Of a DNA stretch of 23,834 nucleotides, positions 13,611-21,131 are shown one piece after another. The stretch covers positions 1 through 23,834 of IMG/VR virus record IMGVR_UViG_3300042691_039494. The stretch is one strand, 5' to 3'. The stretch comes from a virus. The notes under the pieces are model-generated. The model did not search any database. It worked only from the letters and a program-made list of their open reading frames with translations, and was not told the DNA's origin. Position 1 is the stretch's first letter; each line of letters begins with the position of its first letter. The position numbers and the translations under genes are program-made.

Positions 13611-15734
13611 ATGTCAATCAAGGTTAAAATTTCTATTTACTTTTCAGTTTTAATTATGTCAATTTTCTTTATAATGAAGATGATCTCATTATTTTTTATA
13701 AATGACGCACCACAATTAATCAAAATAATTGAGTTATCTTGTTTTATTATTTTTTTACCATTTTTTTCAATTTTAGTGAAAGAATATTATCACAAATTAA
13801 AACATAATATAAAATTAACAAAATACTCCAAAAAACTTAACAAAGTTCTTATTTCACAATCACACAATTCATTATTTTATCAAGGAAATGTAAAGGATGG
13901 GGCAAAAACTTTAACAAAAGAAGTTACAGAATCAATCAATACTGATAGATGTTCAATTTGGTTATATAATTCAGATAAAACCTCAATTATTTGTCAACAA
14001 CTTTATATTAAAAAAGAAGATGAATGGTATAGTGGTGTGGAAATGTTTAAAAAGGATTTCAGTTCTTATTTTGAACATTTAGAAATTGATCCGATTATTA
14101 TTGCTAACAATGCGGAAACTCATACCGCAACATCTTGTTTTTCGGAAGGATACTTAAAACCACTTGGTATTAAATCAATGTTGGATGTACCAATTATGTA
14201 TAAAGGTGATATAATTGGTGTTGTTTGTATTGAGAGTGAAACCCCAAGGGAATGGATTGAATTAGAAGTTAACTTTGCTCAAATGTTATCATCACTATAT
14301 TCTTTTGCTTATTCAGTTAAAGAAAGTAATATTTTGAAGGATAACTTATATGAGTTTGAAAAGTTTGTCGATACGTCTGTTTTAGTCTCTAAAGCTGACA
14401 ATAAAGGTAAAATAACATATGTGAATAAAAAGTTTGAGGAGGTGTCTGGGTGGTGTTTAGATGAAGTAAGAGGAAAGGATCATAGTATTGTTAATTCAGG
14501 TAGACATCCAAAGGAGTTTTGGGTTAATATGTACCGAGAAGTGGTAGTTGAGAAAAAGATTTGGAATGAGGTTGTAACCAATAAATCAAAAACTGGGGAA
14601 TTATATTGGGTTGATTCTTATATAAAGGGGGATTTCGATGAAAATGGTAAGTTTTTGGGTTATATGTCAATTAGATATGATGTTACTGATGTAAAGAAAA
14701 AAGAAATTGAGATTCGAAATAGAATGACGGCAATTAACACATCCAATATGGTTATTGAGTTTGACTTGGATGGTAAAATTATGTTTGCTAATAATTTATT
14801 CTGTGAAAAAATGGGATATACAGAAAAAGAATTGAAAGGTAAACATCATAGAATTTTTGTTTCGAAGGAATATTCAAAATCACCTGAATATAAAGAATTT
14901 TGGAAATTGTTGAGAAGTGGTGTTTATGTTACTGATGAGTTTTTAAGGTTTACTAAAGATAAAAAACAAGTTTGGATTCAAGCCTCATATAATCCAGTAT
15001 TTGGAGTTGATGGTAAAGTACAAAGGGTAATGAAAATTGCAACAGATATAACTGATAGAATCACACAATCTATTGAGATTGAGAAAAAGAACACCTATTT
15101 AGAACACGCTGCTAAGATTTTAAGACACGATATGCACTCAGGTATTAATACATACATACCTAGAGGTGTTAGCTCTTTAGAACGAAGATTAACACTTGAA
15201 CAAATAGAGGATTTAAAAATATCTGCACCATTTAAAATGATTAAAGATGGATTAGCTCATGCACAAAAAGTTTATAGAGGTGTTTATGAATTTACAAACT
15301 TAGTTAAAAAAGATGTTGTATTAAATAAAACAGAATGTAATTTAAAAAGTATTTTAGAAAGTTACTTAGCAACAACTTCATACAAAAGTCAGGTTCATAT
15401 CGATGAACTAATAACTAAAGATGTGAACGAGTCATTGTTTTGTACCTCCATTGATAACCTGATAAGAAATGGTTTGAAATATAACGATTCTGACACAAAA
15501 TTTGTTAAGATATTTATGGAGGGTGATATTTTAATAATACAAGATAATGGTAGAGGAATCACTCAACAAGATTTTGACCACTTATCAAAACCATACACAA
15601 GGAAAGAAGGACAAAAAGAGAGTGGTTCTGGATTGGGTTTGAATATTTGTGTTGCAATTTTAGAAGAACACGGATTTGAGATTACTTGTGAAAAAAATGA
15701 AATTGGTACTAAAATGAAAATAAACATAAAATAA
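13611..15734 (+). CDS. Membrane sensor histidine kinase (GAF-PAS-PAS-HK)
   Basis: A 707-residue sensor kinase. Two membrane helices lie at about 8-30 and 36-57. A GAF domain spans about 85-230 (TDRCSIWLYNSDKTS, SMLDVPIMYKGDIIGVVCIE). Two PAS-PAC units follow at about 246-362 (ITYVNKKFEEVSGW, YDVTDVKKK) and 372-483 (IMFANNLFCEKMGYTE, ATDITDRI). The phosphoacceptor segment ILRHDMHSGIN has H506. The ATPase has N-box SIDNLIRNGLKYND, G1 IIQDNGRGI and G2 GSGLGLNIC. All catalytic motifs look intact. A receiver gene follows after 13 nt, so this is a complete two-component pair inside what appears to be a phage genome. The input ligand is unknown. No tag. Confidence 0.93.
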   Translation: MSIKVKISIYFSVLIMSIFFIMKMISLFFINDAPQLIKIIELSCFIIFLPFFSILVKEYYHKLKHNIKLTKYSKKLNKVLISQSHNSLFYQGNVKDGAKTLTKEVTESINTDRCSIWLYNSDKTSIICQQLYIKKEDEWYSGVEMFKKDFSSYFEHLEIDPIIIANNAETHTATSCFSEGYLKPLGIKSMLDVPIMYKGDIIGVVCIESETPREWIELEVNFAQMLSSLYSFAYSVKESNILKDNLYEFEKFVDTSVLVSKADNKGKITYVNKKFEEVSGWCLDEVRGKDHSIVNSGRHPKEFWVNMYREVVVEKKIWNEVVTNKSKTGELYWVDSYIKGDFDENGKFLGYMSIRYDVTDVKKKEIEIRNRMTAINTSNMVIEFDLDGKIMFANNLFCEKMGYTEKELKGKHHRIFVSKEYSKSPEYKEFWKLLRSGVYVTDEFLRFTKDKKQVWIQASYNPVFGVDGKVQRVMKIATDITDRITQSIEIEKKNTYLEHAAKILRHDMHSGINTYIPRGVSSLERRLTLEQIEDLKISAPFKMIKDGLAHAQKVYRGVYEFTNLVKKDVVLNKTECNLKSILESYLATTSYKSQVHIDELITKDVNESLFCTSIDNLIRNGLKYNDSDTKFVKIFMEGDILIIQDNGRGITQQDFDHLSKPYTRKEGQKESGSGLGLNICVAILEEHGFEITCEKNEIGTKMKINIK

Positions 15735-15747
15735 AAATTAGAAAAAA

Positions 15748-16182
15748 ATGATTGAAACGTTAATGTTGGTAGATGATGAGGACTTGTTCCATTTAGTATT
15801 TGAAGACGCTTGTTCTTTATTAGATATTAGTCTTTCACTAAAATCTTTAAATAGTTCTGATGAAGCGGCAAAACTATTTCAAAAATGGTTACAAGGTGAT
15901 TTTTCAGATAGACCTGAGTGCGTATTCGTTGATTTAAACATAATTGGTTCTTCCTTTGATGGTATAGAATTGATTAGAAAAATTAACTTTGAGTATGGTA
16001 ATAATGTGGTTATAGGGATTATATCATCGTCTAATGAACCTGAAGAACAAGCAAAGGCAGTTCAAGCTGGAGCTCAATTTTGGATTATAAAATCTGATGA
16101 TATTGAACCTAGGCTAGAAGAATTCAAAAAAGATTATGAAGGCTATAAAAAAAGAACCGCGCCATTTAAGGTATATAAATAA
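15748..16182 (+). CDS. Stand-alone response-regulator receiver domain
   Basis: A 144-residue REC domain without an output domain. Acidic pocket D9/D10 (LMLVDDED), phosphoacceptor D62 (VFVDLNIIG), S93-S95 in the switch region (GIISSSNE) and K115 (FWIIKSDD) are all present. It probably takes the phosphate from the kinase encoded 13 nt upstream. Its last base is the first base of the next start codon (TAATG), so translation of the three genes is probably coupled. With no DNA-binding part, it should act through protein contacts, perhaps with the membrane coiled-coil protein next door. Confidence 0.92.
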   Translation: MIETLMLVDDEDLFHLVFEDACSLLDISLSLKSLNSSDEAAKLFQKWLQGDFSDRPECVFVDLNIIGSSFDGIELIRKINFEYGNNVVIGIISSSNEPEEQAKAVQAGAQFWIIKSDDIEPRLEEFKKDYEGYKKRTAPFKVYK

Positions 16183-16859
16183 TGAAATTTAATAAGGATA
16201 CAAAACAAGAGTTAATAGAATTACTCGAAAAGAAAAATATTGGGTTAGAAGGAAATATTTTGAAGATAATCGATTCTTCAGATGATCCTGATTTTACCAA
16301 ATATGTGGAGAATTGTAAGGAAAAGGATAAAGAAACAAGAAAAAAAAGGTTAGAAATAACAAAACAAGTTCAGGAAAAGAACAAAGAATTGATTGAGGTT
16401 AATGGTGAAAATCAAAGGATAATGGAGGAACTCCAAGAAACCTTGAAAGAGGTTGAAGATTCTAAAATTACCTTTGAAGTTCAAAATAGAGAACTGATAG
16501 CATGGAAACAAGATAACGAAAGAATTAGTATCGAACTCCAACAAGAGATGGCTAAGTCAGAAATGGCTAGAATTGAGGCTGAAAGTGCTAAAATGTCAGC
16601 GATTAATGATTTGGATGTATTACAAAAGAAAACCCAAACAGAATTAATTGGTAGCATTGTAAAAATTGCTTTGGGTGTAATAATATCTATTGGTATAATT
16701 ACAACATTTATGTATATTTTAGCTTTAGTTGTTAATAAAGACACTCAAATGATAGGTTCAACATGGTCTAATATGTTGGGTATATTATTAACAAATGCTT
16801 TTAGTATAATTGGGACAATAATGGGGGTTAAATACTCAGGAAAGGGAGATAAAGAATAA
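16182..16859 (+). CDS. Membrane-anchored coiled-coil protein
   Basis: A 225-residue protein. Residues about 1-50 are charged. About 50-155 is a long coiled coil (EITKQVQEKNKELIEVNGEN, MEELQETLKEVEDSK, ELQQEMAKSEMARIEAESAK). Two hydrophobic helices follow at about 160-185 (IVKIALGVIISIGIITTFMYILAL) and 195-217 (WSNMLGILLTNAFSIIGTIMG), so the C-terminus is in the membrane. The start overlaps the receiver stop. It may be the partner or output of the receiver, inferred from position only. No family recognised. Confidence 0.8.
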   Translation: MKFNKDTKQELIELLEKKNIGLEGNILKIIDSSDDPDFTKYVENCKEKDKETRKKRLEITKQVQEKNKELIEVNGENQRIMEELQETLKEVEDSKITFEVQNRELIAWKQDNERISIELQQEMAKSEMARIEAESAKMSAINDLDVLQKKTQTELIGSIVKIALGVIISIGIITTFMYILALVVNKDTQMIGSTWSNMLGILLTNAFSIIGTIMGVKYSGKGDKE

Positions 16860-16874
16860 TATTTAAATATTATT
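16855..16874. terminator. AT-only palindrome between convergent genes, weak terminator candidate
   Basis: A perfect 20-bp palindrome of A and T only contains both stop codons of the converging genes (TAA at 16857 and minus-strand TAA at 16870). The stem is weak and T-runs are short, so termination is uncertain. Confidence 0.4.
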
Positions 16875-17481
16875 GTTTTAGATGATTCATTAAAACCCCG
16901 CCTAGTGTTCCTGCATAAACTAACAGGTGATTTATTGTTTCTGAGTCTAATTTTGTTTTTCTTTTTGTGTAATCAACACCTAAAACACCGATAAATTTGT
17001 TATCAATTGTTTTAATTGCAAAACTATATTGTGACTTACATCCAGTTTCTTCGGCCAGATATTTTAGTCCGTGAGTTGCAATAGTTTCATCTTTAAAATC
17101 GGATATTTCAATAATGTCTTTTTCCAACAAATGATTAATTGATTTACTAAATAAATTAACAGGAATATTTTGGAAGTTAGTTTGTTTTGAATGGGTATTA
17201 GTCCCCACAACTTCATAAATAATACTAAATTTAGCCATTGATTTTCCTGTAGGATAGAAATTACCTCCATTGTGGAATTGTGATATCCATACACGATCAC
17301 AATGTAGTTCATCTCTAAGGTCTTCAATTTTTGATGTCACTAGTTGACTAATTTTTAAAGTTTCTTTCACCATATCTGGTTTTTTACTCTTACTAAGTTT
17401 GTTTTTTGCGTATAAAATACTTAGTGGACCAACAACCCCCATAACACCAGTTATAAAAGCGACAATAATTTCAGTTGACAT
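16870..17481 (-). CDS. Membrane-anchored GAF-domain protein
   Basis: A 203-residue protein with one N-terminal membrane helix (about 4-26, IIVAFITGVMGVVGPLSILYA). Residues about 40-200 form a GAF-like domain, including CDRVWISQFHNGGNFYPTG, CKSQYSFAIKTIDNKFIGVLGVDY and a closing helix. It has no kinase, cyclase or other output. It converges on the histidine kinase operon and may be an accessory sensor or adaptor for it, which is inference. Its own TATTTATA motif lies 30 nt upstream. Confidence 0.78.
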   Translation of the reverse strand: MSTEIIVAFITGVMGVVGPLSILYAKNKLSKSKKPDMVKETLKISQLVTSKIEDLRDELHCDRVWISQFHNGGNFYPTGKSMAKFSIIYEVVGTNTHSKQTNFQNIPVNLFSKSINHLLEKDIIEISDFKDETIATHGLKYLAEETGCKSQYSFAIKTIDNKFIGVLGVDYTKRKTKLDSETINHLLVYAGTLGGVLMNHLKQ

Positions 17482-17511
17482 TTACTATAATTTATAAATT
17501 TATTTTATGAT

Positions 17512-17519
17512 TATAAATA
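17512..17519 (-). promoter_or_regulatory. TATTTATA motif, putative phage promoter
   Basis: Minus-strand TATTTATA between the terminator at 17531-17560 and the GAF gene start at 17481 (30 nt). Confidence 0.45.
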
Positions 17520-17530
17520 TTATAATAATT

Positions 17531-17560
17531 AAAAAAGGGGTCTAATTCGACCCCTTTTTT
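17531..17560 (-). terminator. Intrinsic terminator overlapping the end of a gene
   Basis: AAAAAAGGGGTC (17531-17542) pairs with GACCCCTTTTTT (17549-17560), loop TAATTC. The stop codon of the 17542-17727 gene lies inside the hairpin. It ends the minus-strand synthetase-like operon. Confidence 0.93.
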
Positions 17561-17727
17561 AATTTACTGAATTTTGGCTCTCCTTTGTAAATGTTTTCAA
17601 CCTCATAAGCATTTTTACCATATTTTTTGTCATATCTCCATATTTGGATTATATCTCCACAATCAAGGACATATTCATATTTGGTACTTTCTGTTTTTGG
17701 TGTTTCCACATTTTGTTTCTTTGCCAT
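17542..17727 (-). CDS. Small basic protein of unknown function
   Basis: A 61-residue protein starting MAKKQNVETPKTESTKYEYV, with a compact beta-like core (YVLDCGDIIQIWRYDKKYGK, YEVENIYKGEPKFSKL). The start lies 2 nt after the synthetase-like stop, so the two genes form an operon. The last codons are built into a terminator hairpin. No family recognised. Confidence 0.65.
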   Translation of the reverse strand: MAKKQNVETPKTESTKYEYVLDCGDIIQIWRYDKKYGKNAYEVENIYKGEPKFSKLKKGSN

Positions 17728-17729
17728 AA

Positions 17730-18563
17730 TTAAGCTACTTCTGTACTAAGTTTTTTTTGAAGATTCAATTCATACGCTCTTGCCAATCTGGTCATACCAC
17801 AACCCCAACCAAATCTTGGGAAGAAGTCCAAAGATAAGAATTCTTCCAATTCTTTTTCTACTCTTTCCTTACCAAATAATTCAAAAAGTTTAGCTGAATA
17901 GTTTCCTCCTTCAATTGTGTAGAACATTTCCTTCATTCCTTCTTTGTCACAAGAACGTTCAGCTGAACCAATTGTCTCTTGTCCGAATAAGATAACATCA
18001 ACCTTTTGGAATTTGTCACCTTCACCCTTTTGCATATTCCAGAATGGGTTTGTTCTTAGTGGGAAGTTCTGAAGTGAGATTGAATCACCGATTTCATTCC
18101 ACATTTTTGTTTCGTGTTCAGCTTCAAGGATTTCTGTTCCGTATTTTTCACAAAGTTCATTGTAGTCGGCAACAGTCGGAACATCAAAACCAAGATATTC
18201 TAACATTTCTGCTTGAAGTTTAACCATATCTTCTTTTGTACCTTTAGTTTCCACTTCAAACATCGGGAAGATTAAATCATGACGACCAGGGATTGGTGTT
18301 TTCTCTTGTCTATAAGATGTTGAGATACAATACACACCAGGATATTCAGGGTTTTTAAGTAGTTCATACTCCAACCACATTTGACCTGTTTGAGGTAAAG
18401 GCCAAATCTGTCCTGAATATTCAAATTTAGTGATTGAGTGTGGGTTTTCACACGCTGCAAGGATTGACAATCTTGATTGTGTTGGTACTTCCAAGAATCC
18501 TTTTGATTGGAAGAAGTTTCTCATTTTCTGAACTAACTCGTTGTAGATTTTTGTGTTTTTCAT
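17730..18563 (-). CDS. Class II aminoacyl-tRNA-synthetase-like catalytic core (Asp/Asn/Lys branch)
   Basis: A 277-residue protein made of the class II catalytic fold only, without the N-terminal anticodon-binding OB domain of AspRS, AsnRS or LysRS. Visible motifs are motif 1 region VQKMRNFFQSKGFLEVPTQ, motif 2 CISTSYRQEKTPIPGRHDLIFPMFEVE (the Arg and Glu of fRxE are kept) and motif 3 FGWGCGMTRLARA (gxGxxR). ILFGQETIGSAERS resembles the amino-acid-binding strand of the AspRS/AsnRS group. Family members without the tRNA-binding domain include asparagine-synthetase-like paralogues, so it may make an amino acid or an aminoacyl conjugate instead of charging tRNA. I cannot fix the specificity. A possible leader peptide with a terminator lies just upstream. 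Confidence 0.8.
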   Translation of the reverse strand: MKNTKIYNELVQKMRNFFQSKGFLEVPTQSRLSILAACENPHSITKFEYSGQIWPLPQTGQMWLEYELLKNPEYPGVYCISTSYRQEKTPIPGRHDLIFPMFEVETKGTKEDMVKLQAEMLEYLGFDVPTVADYNELCEKYGTEILEAEHETKMWNEIGDSISLQNFPLRTNPFWNMQKGEGDKFQKVDVILFGQETIGSAERSCDKEGMKEMFYTIEGGNYSAKLFELFGKERVEKELEEFLSLDFFPRFGWGCGMTRLARAYELNLQKKLSTEVA

Positions 18564-18593
18564 TTTTTAATTTTAATGTTTATTGGTTAATTA

Positions 18594-18626
18594 TAAAAAA
18601 AAATCCCCCTAATGACAAGGAGGATT
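18594..18626 (-). terminator. Terminator in front of the synthetase-like gene, possible attenuator
   Basis: On the minus strand AATCCTCCT and AGGGGGATT form a 9-bp stem (one G-U pair) with a 7-nt loop, followed by about nine T. It lies between the small ORF at 18631-18666 and the start at 18563. There is no upstream minus-strand gene other than that ORF for it to terminate. Confidence 0.65.
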
Positions 18627-18630
18627 AGAT

Positions 18631-18666
18631 TTATCTTTTTAATATGTTGTATAAGTTGATGTCCAT
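18631..18666 (-). CDS. Possible 11-residue leader peptide (MDINLYNILKR)
   Basis: ATG to TAA encodes MDINLYNILKR. Two of eleven codons are AAC (Asn). The ORF is 16 nt behind a minus-strand TATTTATT motif and its stop is 4 nt before the terminator stem. This matches a leader-peptide attenuator for a gene in the Asp/Asn/Lys synthetase branch. ORFs this short are common by chance, so this rests mainly on arrangement. Confidence 0.3.
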   Translation of the reverse strand: MDINLYNILKR

Positions 18667-18682
18667 TATTTTTACTTTTAGG

Positions 18683-18690
18683 AATAAATA
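18683..18690 (-). promoter_or_regulatory. TATTTATT motif, putative phage promoter for the leader / synthetase-like operon
   Basis: Minus-strand TATTTATT, 16 nt before the leader ORF. No other copy is close to the synthetase-like gene. Confidence 0.4.
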
Positions 18691-18735
18691 CAAATAAATT
18701 TTAAAAAAGACATAATTTAACTAAAAATTTAATAA

Positions 18736-18754
18736 AACTGACAAATTGTCAGTT
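18736..18754. promoter_or_regulatory. Perfect inverted repeat, candidate operator upstream of dnaK
   Basis: AACTGAC-AAATT-GTCAGTT, 7-bp arms with a 5-nt spacer, located 47 nt before the -35 element of dnaK. It is not the CIRCE element bound by HrcA. I cannot name the regulator. There is no T-run, so it is not a terminator. Confidence 0.5.
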
Positions 18755-18801
18755 AAATTTTAATTGGTTTAATTTTTATCAATTGTTTTATGAATTATGG
18801 A

Positions 18802-18830
18802 TTGACACCATAAGAAATAAAACATATAAT
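18802..18830 (+). promoter_or_regulatory. Perfect sigma70-type promoter TTGACA-N17-TATAAT
   Basis: TTGACA (18802-18807) and TATAAT (18825-18830) with a 17-nt spacer lie 21 nt before the dnaK start. This is the exact consensus used by sigma70 of Proteobacteria, not the Bacteroidota form. Confidence 0.6.
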
Positions 18831-18851
18831 TAAACAAAAAACATTTAAATT

Positions 18852-20711
18852 ATGAGTAAAATTTTGGGTATAGACCTAGGGACTACAAATTCGTGTGTAG
18901 CAATTATGGAAAATGGTGAACCAGTGATTATCACCAATTCAGAAGGTAAAAGAACTACCCCATCTATTATTGGATTTATAGATGGTGGTGAAAGAAAGGT
19001 GGGGGATCCTGCAAAAAGACAATCAGTAACAAATCCTGAGAAGACAATCTATTCAATTAAACGATTTATGGGCTCAAATTATGACGAAATTAAGTCTGAG
19101 GTTAAGAGAGTACCATATAATGTCACAAAAGGGAAAAATAACACTCCTAAAGTTAAGATTGATGGTAAGGAGTATTCCCCGCAAGAACTTTCGGCTATGG
19201 TTTTACAGAAAATGAAACAAACTGCTGAGGATTACTTGGGTCAAACTGTAACTGATGCGGTTATTACAGTACCCGCATACTTCAATGACGCTCAAAGACA
19301 AGCAACAAAGGAGGCTGGAGAGATTGCAGGACTAAATGTTAAACGTATTATCAATGAACCAACCGCAGCCGCATTAGCTTACGGACTTGATAAGAAGAAT
19401 AAAGACTCCAAAATCGTTGTTTTTGACTGTGGTGGTGGTACTCATGACGTTTCTATCCTTGAATTGGGTGGAGGTGTGTTTGAAGTATTGTCAACAGATG
19501 GGGATACTCACCTTGGAGGTGATGATTTTGACAATGCAATCGTTGATTGGTTGACATCTGAGTTCAAAAATGACAATAATGGATGGGTTGAGGATTCTAT
19601 GGCGATTCAACGACTTAGAGAAGCATCTGAAAGGGCTAAAATTGAACTTTCATCATCTCAAAGTACTGAAATCAACTTACCTTACTTTATGGTAATTGAA
19701 AATCAACCAAAACACTTAGTTAAAACACTAACAAGATCCAAATTTGAACAATTAATTGACAAATTGGTTGAAAGAACAATTGAACCTTGTAAATCAGCAC
19801 TAAAAAACGCTGGATTAACAACAAAAGATATCGATGAGATTATTTTGGTTGGAGGTTCAACAAGAATTCCCGCAATTCAAGAAGCGGTTAAGAAATTTTT
19901 TGGAAAAGAACCATCAAAAGGAGTAAATCCTGATGAAGTTGTGGCTTTAGGTGCTGCTATTCAAGGTGGGGTGTTAGCTGGTGATGTAAAAGATGTCCTT
20001 TTATTGGATGTTACCCCACTTTCACTAGGTATTGAGACAATGGGAGGTATTATGACTAAATTAATCGATGCAAACACAACAATTCCAACCAAAAAGTCAC
20101 AAATTTTCTCTACTGCCGTAGATAATCAACCATCTGTTGAAATTCACGTATTACAAGGGGAAAGACCAATGGCGAAAGACAATAAAACCATTGGAAGATT
20201 CCATTTGGATGGTATTCCGCCATCAATGAGAGGTATTCCACAGATTGAAGTGACATTCGATATTGATGCAAACGGTATTATCAATGTATCGGCACTAGAT
20301 AAGGGTACAAATAAACAACAAACCATCAGAATTGAATCATCTTCAGGTTTATCCCAAGAAGAAATCGATAGAATGAAGAGAGAGGCTGAAGAAAACGCTG
20401 AAAGTGATAAGTTGGTTAAAGAAAAAGTTGAGAAAATCAATGAAGCTGATAATGTAATATTCAATATTGAAAAGACATTAAAAGATTTGGATGAAAAAAT
20501 TGGTGAACCTCAGAAGGATGAAATAAAAAGTGGTATTGAGCTACTAAAAGAAGCTAAAAATTCAGGGGATGTAACCAAAATAAATGAAGCTCTTGATAAT
20601 GTTAATACTAAAATGCAACAAGTTACTCAGGAACTCTATAGTAATGTAGGACAGACTGAAAACAGTGAAGGATTTACAGGTTCAGACGTTGAATTTGAAG
20701 AAGTTAAATAA
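18852..20711 (+). CDS. dnaK: Hsp70 chaperone DnaK
   Basis: A 619-residue, full-length Hsp70 that binds unfolded peptides in an ATP-driven cycle. The nucleotide-binding domain covers about 1-380: [62 protein letters not shown]. The linker [15 protein letters not shown] is near 378-392. The beta substrate domain follows, then the helical lid to the end. The tail DVEFEEVK is typical of Bacteroidota DnaK. In the phosphate-2 motif, FDLGGGTFDVS is altered to [11 protein letters not shown], two changes beside the active site. No grpE or J-domain gene lies in the window, though an FKBP isomerase and a CxxC-rich protein do. It was probably acquired from a Bacteroidota host. It is preceded by a palindrome and a consensus sigma70 promoter. 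Confidence 0.97.
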   Translation: MSKILGIDLGTTNSCVAIMENGEPVIITNSEGKRTTPSIIGFIDGGERKVGDPAKRQSVTNPEKTIYSIKRFMGSNYDEIKSEVKRVPYNVTKGKNNTPKVKIDGKEYSPQELSAMVLQKMKQTAEDYLGQTVTDAVITVPAYFNDAQRQATKEAGEIAGLNVKRIINEPTAAALAYGLDKKNKDSKIVVFDCGGGTHDVSILELGGGVFEVLSTDGDTHLGGDDFDNAIVDWLTSEFKNDNNGWVEDSMAIQRLREASERAKIELSSSQSTEINLPYFMVIENQPKHLVKTLTRSKFEQLIDKLVERTIEPCKSALKNAGLTTKDIDEIILVGGSTRIPAIQEAVKKFFGKEPSKGVNPDEVVALGAAIQGGVLAGDVKDVLLLDVTPLSLGIETMGGIMTKLIDANTTIPTKKSQIFSTAVDNQPSVEIHVLQGERPMAKDNKTIGRFHLDGIPPSMRGIPQIEVTFDIDANGIINVSALDKGTNKQQTIRIESSSGLSQEEIDRMKREAEENAESDKLVKEKVEKINEADNVIFNIEKTLKDLDEKIGEPQKDEIKSGIELLKEAKNSGDVTKINEALDNVNTKMQQVTQELYSNVGQTENSEGFTGSDVEFEEVK

Positions 20712-20716
20712 ATAAA

Positions 20717-20745
20717 AAACCCTCAACTATTCGTTGGGGGTTTCT
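20717..20745. terminator. Terminator shared by dnaK and the convergent membrane gene
   Basis: AAACCCTCAAC (20717-20727) pairs with GTTGGGGGTTT (20733-20743) with one wobble pair, loop TATTC. The stop codon of the minus-strand gene (20727-20729) is inside the hairpin. Confidence 0.85.
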
Positions 20746-21023
20746 TCTTTTTGTTCCTCAGTTTTCTTTTCTTTTTGTATTTGGTGTATAATGTACCCTG
20801 AAATTGCGAATTCAACTCCCGCCCACATAATTAAATCAGTCATAGTCAATGATGAATGTTTTTCTAAAAGGAAGAAAATCATACCCCATTGAGCGACAGC
20901 AAATGCAACACCTGACTCAATTCTTTTTTTAGAAAAGAATGATGGTTTTGTAGAATACATATTTGTAATTTCTTTGAAAAACCATTTAATGTTTTCCCAT
21001 CCGAAGAATAGTTTAGTTTTCAT
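20727..21023 (-). CDS. Small membrane protein, holin candidate
   Basis: A 98-residue protein. A basic amphipathic N-terminus (about 1-35) is followed by two hydrophobic helices at about 38-55 (GVAFAVAQWGMIFFLLEK) and 61-83 (TMTDLIMWAGVEFAISGYII), then a highly charged tail (QIQKEKKTEEQKEETPNE). Size, two membrane helices and charged C-terminus resemble class II holins, but holins have no diagnostic motif and the endolysin gene is 7 kb away. Other small membrane proteins would look the same. A TATTTATA motif lies 11 nt upstream. Confidence 0.6.
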   Translation of the reverse strand: MKTKLFFGWENIKWFFKEITNMYSTKPSFFSKKRIESGVAFAVAQWGMIFFLLEKHSSLTMTDLIMWAGVEFAISGYIIHQIQKEKKTEEQKEETPNE

Positions 21024-21034
21024 TGTGTTTTTAT

Positions 21035-21042
21035 TATAAATA
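21035..21042 (-). promoter_or_regulatory. TATTTATA motif, putative phage promoter
   Basis: Minus-strand TATTTATA between the terminator at 21053-21084 and the start at 21023 (11 nt). Confidence 0.55.
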
Positions 21043-21052
21043 CCTTAAAAAG

Positions 21053-21084
21053 AAAAAGAGGACGTAGCGATGTCCTCTTTTTTT
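21053..21084 (-). terminator. Intrinsic terminator
   Basis: AAAAAGAGGAC (21053-21063) pairs with GTCCTCTTTTT (21072-21082) around an 8-nt loop. It lies downstream of the minus-strand gene 21132-21659. A smaller repeat GTTAC/GTAAC (21085-21102) stands beside it. Confidence 0.9.
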
Positions 21085-21131
21085 GTTACCATAACTAGTA
21101 ACGGTCCTAAAAGTCCTCCTAAGAGGTTAGA

